64,000 nucleotides of DNA. It comes from Dimorphilus gyrociliatus (taxonomy: Eukaryota > Annelida > Polychaeta > Dinophilidae). Every line of letters starts with the position of its first letter. Positions within the stretch are counted from its first letter, which is position 1. Both the position numbers and the translations under genes were made by a program. The stretch spans positions 1 to 64,000 of the forward strand of contig CAJFCJ010000084.1 in the NCBI GenBank assembly GCA_904063045.1, written 5' to 3'. Positions 55,870 through 64,000 of the stretch are shown here, one piece after another. The notes beneath the pieces are model-generated. The model was not told where the DNA came from and did no database searches. It saw nothing but the letters and a program-made list of their open reading frames with translations.

Positions 55870-57009
55870 TTGTTTGTGTTTAGATTATCCTAGATGTCCT
55901 GCATTTCATCTTCTCTATTCAATTTTTACCATAACTAATAGTTTTTATAAAAGAGAAGTAGAGTTTTCTATTACCTATGAAACTGGTTTGGATCACCATC
56001 TTCATCTGTATTGCGAGTAAAATAACTAATTTATTAAACTTGTTAAAATAAATTATAATCATACTTACTCAATTATAGAGTCTCTCTTCAACAAGAATTT
56101 CCACATGTAACTGTTGAAGGTGCCAATAGTACATTTATGACTTATGGTTCTAGTAAGTGAAAATAATGGAGAAGTTTTTGTTTTTTTTTTATCATTTGCT
56201 TGAAAAAATCTTTTAATTCTCTACAGAAAGAGAATACAAAATGTTTGCTGATGACTCAACACCACTTAATTATGAAGTCATCTTCATTTTTAACTGCACA
56301 GAAACCAATCTTGGGTTAAACTATGTTACTCCATATTCATTTATTTTTCAAAGAACTTCCTATACTCCAAGTTCAGCGAATGGTGACCCACATTTTGCTC
56401 AACTTGTCTATGATCAGTTAAATGAAAGGGACAGGTTGATTTGTTATGATATTGTTGGCAAATCTGGTCAATAAATTCAAATTGTCAACTTTAAAAAGCA
56501 GGATATTGAAGTTTATGGAAAATTATTAGATGATTACTAAATGCATGAAATGAATGTTTAGTCCAACATAGCAAATATGACAACTACTAGCAAAGGATTA
56601 TTCTATTCAAATAAAGAATTGTTGTTCTCTTGGAAGAGTAATTCTCTCCCAAACGAGCATCACCTTAAAAAGTTTATTGTAAAATGCACACAAGATAAAA
56701 TTGTTCTAACTGATGAAAAGACTTTCACTCTCATTATTGAAAAGGCTAGAAATCTATTCAATAAAGAGTATCTAAATATAGACATTCAAAGACATCAGAA
56801 TGATTATTCAACAATTGGAGGAATTATTGGAGAAGTTGGAAATGCAAAGTTTGAGATTTATGAACAAATTCAGAGTGGAGAAAATCGGTATGAAGATCAA
56901 TGATGTCCTAAAGGTGGGACAATACAAGAAAAGGAAAAATCAGCAATGTTTACTTGTTGATATAAGAGATATATTAAGCACTAATAAACTTTCCCAAATG
57001 ATCAAATGA
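55690..57009 (+). pseudogene. ITIH-like C-terminal region, decayed
   Basis: Exons are at about 55701-55829 (IWPNKVLTRGVISYG), 55883-56012, 56080-56152 and 56226-57009. The last contains SANGDPHFAQLV, RLICYDIVGKSGQ, then TAA (56472-56474), then in the same frame IQIVNFKKQDIEVYGKLLDD. This is the inter-alpha-trypsin-inhibitor heavy-chain C-terminus pattern (DGDPHF..LP...ICFDI.G..G.VL.LV.D...GI.VNG.L). It goes on through 56577-56903 (LNIDIQRHQ, IGGIIGEVG), with a second frame change near 56880 into INDVLKVGQYKKRKNQQC. The upstream VIT and vWA domains are absent from the window. Two lesions plus the missing 5' part argue for a pseudogene. A (GT)n run at 55832-55866 lies in its first intron. Confidence 0.55.
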
Positions 57010-57687
57010 GATAATTTAACAAAAATTGATCATGTTATAAACAAATAAACAAAATCCATAGATTAATTTGAGTAGTTTCAAGTAAATTCTTATGAGAAAT
57101 CTCTGGAAGAGAAGCTTAAATAGATAGTGGAAATGTAAATGCAAGTAAAGACACTTGATAAGAGTTTCCTGAAAAAAGTTCTCTTTCCCAATACATTGCT
57201 CTCTCTCATTACTCCTAACCTTTAGATATGACCCTTCTACGTGCAAATCAGCAATTGTCTTATTCTTACTAAACAGTTCATAAATGGGTACATCCCTTTG
57301 TGAATGATTTCTGTCTGTATTTTGTGAGTCTTAAAATGAAAAGAAAAACCAGATGTCACTACTGTATAATTGTGTAGACAAATCTTAGGATTGAAACTGC
57401 ATCTTTTACTTAATTTGATACGCGATGATGAAAGGTTGTAAGTATCAATTGTTGGAAGACTCTTGACCTATTTTACGGACACAATACAGACAAAGACATT
57501 TGGAGTAGTGTCTATGTTTGTTTTAGCAATACCCATAGACCTTCCATTTCCAAAGACATTGTTTAAGTAATACCTAGTTAAGATTAATGGATGAACTATA
57601 AAAGCAATGTAAGCTAATGGTAAATTTTTAATGAAATGAACCTTTAGCATTCATTAGATGTATAATGATTAGTGACTTTTCTTCAGA

Positions 57688-58438
57688 ATGGCATGGAAGA
57701 ATGATGTATTTTTCCTTATAATCTCTTGTTTGTATTTTTTGTTAGGAGTGTCTTCAAATCTATTAATTTTGTTCTTGTATTCTTTTCATGGAAAAACAAC
57801 AACTTTGTCTAATTACTTTATTAAGGTTTTAGCTTGCATTGACCTATTTACATGTTCCATGCTAGTTCCATGTGTTACTGCAGTTGAACTGTTTTCTCTG
57901 CATAATGTGATATTTTGCAAAATAACCCTTTCTCTGTGTTTTGGTACACTGACCTATTCTTTTTTGACTTCCATTTCAATAGCAGTGGAGAGATGGTTTC
58001 CTATTCATAAACCTTATCTTCTCAAAAGAAAGCAAGTAATTATCTTGAATATGATCAACCTATCTCAATGTTTCCTAGTTGGATCTTTATCTGCTAATAA
58101 TTACACAATAATAAAAGTAACAGACGACAAAGAAACAACATTTGAATATTTATGAAGATCACCAGATATACATAAGAAAAATAACAACTTATTTAACAAC
58201 CACTGGATCATCATTGGCATTGAACATAGCAATGGTATTGTATGTTAGCATATTTCGAGTTGTTTCAAGAAGAATGAAAGCACCTTTAGGTAGTCAATCA
58301 CTAAACAAATTACCTGATTCTAAAGTTCAACTCAAATCAGCATCTATGCTATTTGGTGTAACATTGTTATTTATTATCTGTTGGATACCAGTATATGTCT
58401 CATTTTATAATTTTAATGTAGAAGATTTCGGATTCTAA
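57688..58438 (+). pseudogene. Class A GPCR, frameshifted in ECL2 and lacking TM7
   Basis: ATG 57688 opens TM1 directly (LLGVSSNLLILFLY). TM2 (VLACIDLFTCSMLV), an ECL1 Cys and TM3 ending ISIAVERWFPIHKP (ERW in place of DRY) follow, then TM4. The frame ends at 58155. The overlapping frame 58142-58438 continues with TM5 (LTTTGSSLALNIAMVLYVSI), an ICL3 and TM6 with FIICWIPVYVSF (CWIP), then stops. No TM7 or NPxxY was found downstream. Peptide-receptor-like; the ligand class cannot be named. The frame change could be an unrecognised short intron, but no splice pair fits well. Confidence 0.6.
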
Positions 58439-58559
58439 GAGCAATACAGTTCAGGTTGCCATAGTACTCGATACTTTAACAAAGTTTGAATAAAATACAA
58501 AAAACCTATTACTTATACTATGAAATTAGAAATTTCTAAGGAAATAAAAGATGATCAGA

Positions 58560-58593
58560 CAGAGAGAGAGAGAGAAAGAGAGAAAGAGAGAGT
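58560..58593 (+). repeat. (GA)n microsatellite
   Basis: Run of AGAGAGAG with AAAG interruptions. Confidence 0.85.
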
Positions 58594-58859
58594 ATGACAG
58601 TTGTAATTGATGAGTAAATTTTTAGAAATTAGGGAATAGAAAAATCTTTAATTCTTGCTATTTTTTCAACTACTTTTTGGACTATTCTAACAACACTAGC
58701 TACTTGATCATAGCCTCTAAACTTTTCAGAGCGTAGATGAGTTTTAATACAATAAATTTCATCACAAAGATGGGGGTGTTTGAACCCTAATTTTGCCCCT
58801 CAAAATTGAACTTTTAACATCTCTGATTGACAAATATGCTTTTTATTGATAAGAAAAAC

Positions 58860-59930
58860 TTATGCAAAAGAAATTTCACAGAGTTGAGAATTTTGTAGAA
58901 AAGCTACAATATATACACCTTCGCAGTGTCTCCCATTGCAATTGCAACTATATTGGCAAGTTTCCAAATTGGAAAATAACAATTTGCAAACTTTGAATTT
59001 ACCTTCAAATTTTATTTCAAATTGCTCTTCAATTGGTATATAAACCAATAAGTTATTAAATTCTCCATTTGAACAAGACAAATTCTTTCCATACACACTC
59101 AATAGAATTGGGGAAAGTGGCTTATTTACTCCTGGAAATGGATACCTTGACATGAATGGTAAAGATTTTGATTCTATACAAGTTGAATTATTTAAGTCAC
59201 TGAGTGCATTAGCAATATTTTTCTCACAAGTAGATGATGGAGGATGGAGTGCTGGTACAGACTTTGTGCATAAAAGCTTATTAAGAACATTAGGATTTCT
59301 ATGGCAATCAGACTGAGAATGGCATTTATCCATACCAACTGTAAAATATTTGCAGGACGAGTCAGTATTGCAGGCTGCTTTGCAAGTATTATAACTTGGA
59401 TTTGTTGAGACACTTGGAGTGTTTGGCTCAGTAGTGCAAGAACCAATTGTACAAGTAGAATCTGGAAAAGCATATCTATTATAGGAGAGGTAATTTGTAT
59501 GTGTTGTAGATTGTGTTATTAGCTTATTCTTAAGAAAGCAGTATCGTCCTGAATGTATATTTTTCGACAAAACAAAACTCATACAATTTGGCAGTTCAAG
59601 GCAATATTTTGCACATATTCTGGGATCTTTGGCCAAAGGGTCTGATGAAGCTGTTGAAGATATGTCAAAACCCCCTAAACTACCAGTTTTCACAGTAAAG
59701 CCAGGAACTTGTTGTTTTGATATAAAACATCCATAACTGGGATCGTAACATGCATATCTTTTTCTAAAATCATTTGAGCAATTATCAGCATGAATATCTG
59801 TGTCACCAATACGAATTCTTTCACTCTCATTAATTTCACATGCTGTCACTAAATTAAAGTCGCAATTGCATATCATTGGTAAAAGAAGAAGAATGCTCAA
59901 ACTCGTAAATATAATTCTTTTACAATCCAT
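58860..59930 (-). CDS. Secreted PAN/apple-domain protein, intact
   Basis: 356 codons in one frame, ATG at 59930. Residues 1-24 are a signal peptide (IIFTSLSILLLLPMICNC). A Cys-rich module (NCSNDFRKRYACYDPSYGC) follows, then a PAN/apple module (PRICAKYCLELPNCMSFVLS, GRYCFLKNKL). A second PAN-like module comes next (NTCKAACNTDSSCKYFTV, DKCHSQSDC). The C-terminal module ends TCQYSCNCNGRHCEGVYIVAF. The last module is shared with the plus-strand gene at 39310-40545 (SYSCTCGPDYCQAVYIKGF). No TM segment; secreted. Intronless here, whereas the 39 kb paralogue has at least three introns in the corresponding part, which hints at retrocopying or intron loss. Binding function unknown. Confidence 0.75.
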   Translation of the reverse strand: MDCKRIIFTSLSILLLLPMICNCDFNLVTACEINESERIRIGDTDIHADNCSNDFRKRYACYDPSYGCFISKQQVPGFTVKTGSLGGFDISSTASSDPLAKDPRICAKYCLELPNCMSFVLSKNIHSGRYCFLKNKLITQSTTHTNYLSYNRYAFPDSTCTIGSCTTEPNTPSVSTNPSYNTCKAACNTDSSCKYFTVGMDKCHSQSDCHRNPNVLNKLLCTKSVPALHPPSSTCEKNIANALSDLNNSTCIESKSLPFMSRYPFPGVNKPLSPILLSVYGKNLSCSNGEFNNLLVYIPIEEQFEIKFEGKFKVCKLLFSNLETCQYSCNCNGRHCEGVYIVAFLQNSQLCEISFA

Positions 59931-60389
59931 GCCAAAGTTTAAGTTAATGGTTTATTCTTGTAAACTGAGAAAAACCAGATGTTCAACTGGCATACAAAAT
60001 ATCAAAAATATCTCCTTATTAACATAGTATAATCATATGCTGTCTCCAGGGTTACATTGGGAAAACATCATCGTTTGCATATTTCACTTTTATCCCTTCT
60101 GAAAAAACTATGAGAATGATTGAAATGATAGTTTTTTAATTATTTAAATAGTTCAACATGATAAATAGATTAATTTCCAAACTAGTACAATATTCACTTC
60201 ACAATAGAATTGAAACAACAATGCCCATAACACTTTAATATTCTGCCAAATATTAACAATTTAAATATACATTTTTGGCTGATAAAAGAATGGGAAAATG
60301 CATCTACACTCTGAAAAGTTTAGAGGCTATGTTCAAGTAGCTAGTTGTTGATTGCCTCAATTTTTCACCAGTATACTTTCTCATTGTCT

Positions 60390-60650
60390 CAACGAATTCA
60401 TTAATTTTTTAGCATATTGTGGAAAATTTTTAATATATTCAATTATTTTTCTCTTATACATAGCTCTCAGTTCATTTTGACAATCTCTATAAACGAAAAT
60501 TAGGATTCGTTAGAAATGGGAATATATATGAAATTATAAAATATTAATTTGAATAGTAATAGTAGACAATACTTTATTCACACTGTACAGAATGAATTCT
60601 TCTGATAGGACTACATCTATTCGATTGCTCAAAATCTAAACAGACATTAA
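60390..60650 (-). CDS. Possible small Cys-containing protein, last two exons
   Basis: On the minus strand an exon after ttcaatcag (about 60645) reads NVCLDFEQSNRCSPIRRIHSV. It can be spliced in phase (CA | A) to an exon after tttatag at about 60490 reading DCQNELRAMYKRKIIEYIKNF and ending LRQ stop. The first exon is not identified. Family unknown. Confidence 0.3.
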
Positions 60651-60840
60651 CTGATTGAAAAGAATAGTGAGTTTTTGAATTTGTTCAATATTTTTGAATA
60701 AAAGCATTTGTGTCGTATTGCATTAGGTAATTTCATTACAACAGCAAATTCTATTGAAATATTAGTACACAGTTTATGGCTATAACGGAGGTTATTGGTG
60801 GGAAGGGAAGGGATGTCCTCCTAGTCTGTCCCCTCAGTTT

Positions 60841-60863
60841 CTCTCTCTCTCTCTCTCTGTCTC
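60841..60863 (+). repeat. (CT)n microsatellite
   Basis: CT dinucleotide run with one GT interruption. Confidence 0.85.
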
Positions 60864-60879
60864 TTAGACAATACTAACA

Positions 60880-61248
60880 TGAAATATTTCAGCTTAATTC
60901 TACTTTGCAGTTGTTTTAAACAGACTGAGGAATATTTAAAAAAAATACAAAACATTCCAATAGAAGTTGATATATTTTTAAATTTAATTGAAAATGAAAA
61001 GATTGTCTGCTAATTCAACAAATCAGTGTCGATACATTTTCAATCAAAATACTATTACAATGAATTTTAAAAAACACCATAGTTCATATTGCAGAAATTT
61101 CAAAGGTTTTCTCAGTTGTATGTTCAAAAATTGCCTTTTCAAACAGAGTAGTACAGTTCAAGAAGACCTTATAACAGAACTATGTAACAAAGATAAGGAT
61201 ATATTTTTGTGTAAGAGTAGGCCTACATTTTATAGGACTAATCACTAA
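60880..61248 (+). CDS. Possible small secreted Cys-rich protein with frame change
   Basis: An ATG near 60880 gives MKYFSLILLCSC, a signal-peptide-like start, and runs to a stop near 61011. The overlapping frame 60988-61248 continues with NQCRYIF, SSYCRNFKGFLSCMFKNCLF and LITELCNKDKDIFLC, a spaced-Cys pattern. The two frames would make one roughly 120-residue protein if joined by a one-base shift. Not recognised; low confidence. Confidence 0.25.
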
Positions 61249-61978
61249 TCTTTGAAAATAAACCCTAAATAGCAATAGTGAAAGAAATTTAGAGTCAATT
61301 AATCTCACATAAAGAACTGTTTTTGTGATTTATCAGCAACACAAGTGACATCCACACAGGATTCTTGTAAAAAAAAATTCATGTTTAATCTCTAATTTCA
61401 TTTATTTTTTAGACAATCTGTAGCACTGATAGTCAAGATACCAAACCAGCTACCAACCAGAAAGAACAGGAGTCTTCCTCTAACACTTTCACTATGCTAG
61501 AATATTTAGGTTTCAGGCGAAGCTTGAGAGGCAGTGACTGAAAATGATTCAACAGAAGTTTCATTTTCCACATCATCCTCATCCTCTATACCACTTTCCA
61601 ATGGGAAAACTTTTCTTTCACAGGAGTCAGTATTCGTCTTATAAATAACACTTCCCTTTTTTCCTTAAAAAGAAAATTCCTGAATTTGTAATACCAAAAT
61701 CCTTATCATCTTCATGACATTTAAAACTATTAATTTTTCCAAGTGGCCATTCTTACTTAGGTTCTATTTGGACCAGTACTCTACCATTAGGTTTCATTCT
61801 AGCGGATGTACTAAGTACCCTACAAGCTATGTAGGTGTGCACTACTTTGAATTTAATTTGTGGTAGAAGTGCATCAGTTTGACATTTTGCATTGTCTATC
61901 TGCAAAATAACTTCTTTTTCATATCTCACCTATCTTATTCTGTTCCTGGGTCAAAGATAACGATTGCTAATAATTTAT

Positions 61979-62269
61979 TCAACGTAGGGGACAGTTTAAC
62001 TTTTTATCAATATGATCATACTGTATGGATTTCCTCCTAATTTTATGATCAAAGTGATAGACCAAGGTCTCATCGCCTTTCGCAATTTTCTGGAAAAAGG
62101 CTTTTCCCTCATTTTTAAATCTTGAAATGAGGCCGTGACAAGTCTCTACCTTGTATTCTTTCTGTTTTGATGCCAAGTCATATGGAATACACCAAGCAGA
62201 AATTTTGTGAATCTTTAGATTATAGACTATTAGACTTTGTGACATCCTGTTACTGAAGATAAACGCCAA
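61979..62269 (-). mobile_element. Mariner-family transposase fragment
   Basis: A minus-strand frame contains FFQKIAKGDETLVYHFDHK then RRKSIQYDH. This is the first-Asp region of mariner transposases (TGDETWVYHYDPETKRQSMQW). The N-terminal DNA-binding part and the second and third catalytic acids are missing, so it is inactive debris. Confidence 0.65.
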
Positions 62270-62662
62270 CTAGACTATTCACCAAATGCAAACAGATGAT
62301 TGGATATCAGCGACAAACAGTCCCCTAAAGAGGTTGGACTGTTTCATAATGGAACATCAAATTTTGTCGACAACTATTTAGAATAGAATGAATTTTATTC
62401 AATTTGTGTGAAATACAAATATGAAGGAGCCACTACTAGGTTGCAAGCAAACCAAAGATTTAGTATAATATATCAAAACTGATCTGTTCGCTGTTAATTT
62501 CACAGAATTTAAAGTATATACTTTTCCTAACAGATAATGAGCTTTAGCACAAACTATGTTAGTTTACAAGAAAGTTTAGCAAAGTTATGGTCCTTCAGGT
62601 GCTTAAACCCTAGTGAATATGTTTGGGTCAAATAAGAACACTATAGAAAAGTAATTTTTACC

Positions 62663-63940
62663 TCAGTCTACACAGTGCTGATCTCTTTCTACAGTCTCTT
62701 TTATCCATTGAAAATTAGGTCCAATCTGTGTAAGAGCCGTGTTCTCAGCTTTACAATTTTCAGGAGAGGAGGTAAAAGCAGTAACAGTTGGTCTTGAATT
62801 GATATTACAGTTTAGCGGAGTACCAGCAGTTTGCTTTTAGAGAAAAAAAAAGTTTATTCTATTTACCCATAGCTATCAAAAAACCTTGCAATACACGTCA
62901 TTCTTGCTCAAAACGCCTTCACCACATAAAGTGTTTGGAGGTTTAATCTTAAGTGCAGGACTACAATTGTTTGGATTGACAATTTCCATTTTCTTTGGGA
63001 AAAGCATATAAAGATTCTCTCCATAAGCTGTGGGAAATTTAGGGTTTTATGTGTAAGTGGAGGAATAAGCTAGTAAAAAATTTGTTTGTTGTATACCGTT
63101 TGCAAATCCAGAAAGTGTACATCCTTTTAAGTTTTGGTTAGTGTAATTATATGATGTTTCAGAGATGCATGCTGTCCTAAGTTTACTTGTACTATAATGT
63201 CTTATTTCCAATTTCAGTAATGCAATATCATAATCTGCAGGATTTTTCTCATATTTTGGATGAATAGATGTTTTTATCACAATACCAATGCTTTTCCCAC
63301 TACTCCTTTCTGGACCATAAAATACTTTCAATTCCTTTTGGCTAAAAAACATTAGTAGAAAAAATACAAAATTTTCTTATTTTGGAAGGACAGCTGTAGG
63401 GTTTTATGTAATAATGTTAAAATTATTGGTATGGATAGCTTTGTAATCCTATGCATAACCCCCAGACAAGTGGCATAAAACCCTTTATAGTTTTCTTTGC
63501 CATATCCAAAATTAATAAACAGCCTCAAAATAGGATCAACTGTCCAAGCAAAAAAAAAATAAACATACTTACCGAAATTTTTTCACACATGTAGCAGATG
63601 AAAGAACAAATCTCTCATGAATCAGTATTCCTGCACAACGGTTATAAGAAACTGAAATTGTTACCTATATTTTGAAGAATTTTTAAGTCAAATAAACTGG
63701 TTTGATATCTATGATACAAACAAGCCAAGGGAAATTATTAGTAAGTGTTATATTATCCTTCTCCCAAATGATTTCAGTGTTGTCCGTCTTACCACAAGAT
63801 GGATGATTTAGGCCAATAAGTGGTGGACTGGATTTAACTAAACAAAATTCTCTGTATTTAAAGTTATTTGTATAGTTTCTAAATATGTAAAATACCTGAC
63901 TCAACTGGACATTTAGAATATGTAGACATATGAAAATCAT
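62663..63940 (-). CDS. Trypsin-like serine protease homologue, catalytically dead
   Basis: Minus-strand gene whose 5' end is near or beyond the window edge. An exon ending at about 63690 has SPPLIGLNHPSCGKTDN and NNFPWLV (the PWxV entry of the trypsin fold). The next exon (about 63574-63648) reads YNRCAGILIHERFVLSSATC. The third (63325-63098) has IHPKYEKNPADYDIALLKLE and GCTLSGFANG. The fourth (about 63030-62890) has LYMLFPKKMEIVN, CSPALKI and TLCGEG. The last (about 62834-62663) reads QTAGTPLNCN and FQWIKETVE, then TGA. Junctions 2-3, 3-4 and 4-5 are in phase. TAAHC has become SSATC (catalytic His to Thr) and GDSGGP has become TAGTP (catalytic Ser to Ala), while Asp102 in DIALL is kept. It is therefore a serine protease homologue, like those known in arthropod immunity. 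The 5' exon junction is unresolved. Confidence 0.7.
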
Positions 63941-64000
63941 ATAGTTTCAATAATTTTACATGGCCTATTTGTTTTACACTTGCAATCAGTTGGACATAAT

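Noticed and set aside
55829-56020. Open frame starting with repeated Cys-Val
   Set aside because: Begins inside the (GT)n run; only the part after the acceptor near 55882 is taken as an exon of the ITIH-like gene.

Overview
The window is AT-rich (roughly 70% A+T by eye) animal nuclear DNA. Introns are short: those I could place by phase are about 59-101 nt, with GT..AG ends and T-rich acceptors. Typical metazoan extracellular domains are present (LDL-receptor class A, scavenger-receptor Cys-rich, C-type-lectin-like, PAN/apple, trefoil, SUEL lectin, vWD, ITIH C-terminus), plus 7TM receptors, a RING-LRR protein, a trypsin-like protein and retroelement debris. The best guess is an invertebrate, possibly a lophotrochozoan, because LDLa-LRR-7TM receptors of the snail GRL101 type dominate. 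The species cannot be fixed from the sequence. No bacterial features, tRNA, rRNA or CRISPR were recognised. One assembly gap (Ns) covers 27581-28235.

The theme is a dispersed family of very large receptors. Gene A (+, 1-2066) is the 3' part of one and carries an in-frame TAG in TM3. A fragment of another lies at 2580-2891 (-). Gene B (+, 10241-17203) and gene C (-, 25380-19170) converge tail to tail. Gene D (+, about 45804-52250) is the most intact copy. B, C and D share one exon order: signal peptide, SRCR-like modules, a degenerate C-type-lectin-like module, several LDLa modules, LRRs, then a class A 7TM domain. A and D, and weakly C, continue after TM7 into sequence resembling a degenerate protein-kinase domain. 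The combination SRCR + lectin-like + LDLa + LRR + 7TM (+ pseudokinase) is the candidate undescribed system. Its likely role is recognition of extracellular ligands coupled to G-protein signalling. A, B and C each carry a lesion, which suggests birth-and-death evolution.

Other genes: a single-exon armadillo-type protein (7839-9098); a Ly6-like/EGF/vWD extracellular protein broken by the gap (27060-28520, -); a RING + 57-residue-repeat LRR protein (29177-30703, -) with decayed relatives at 3260-4900 and 7030-7410; a SUEL lectin gene (36893-37690, -); a PAN-trefoil gene (39310-40545, +) with a paralogue at 58860-59930 (-) and an orphan exon at 30965-31095; two broken peptide-type GPCRs (43016-43791 and 57688-58438, +); a decayed ITIH-like 3' end (55690-57009, +); and a trypsin-like pseudoprotease at the right edge (62663-63940, -).

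The remainder is repeat-rich. It holds LTR-type repeats (3449-4021, 31570-32400, 34490-35060, 35680-36015, 41595-42425 and others), a polypurine tract next to a 3' LTR near 35065, retropepsin-like remnants (5290-5650, 32926-33159), a mariner transposase fragment (61979-62269) and many microsatellites. Exon edges come from reading splice signals and phase by eye. All family calls rest on motif recognition, not on searches.
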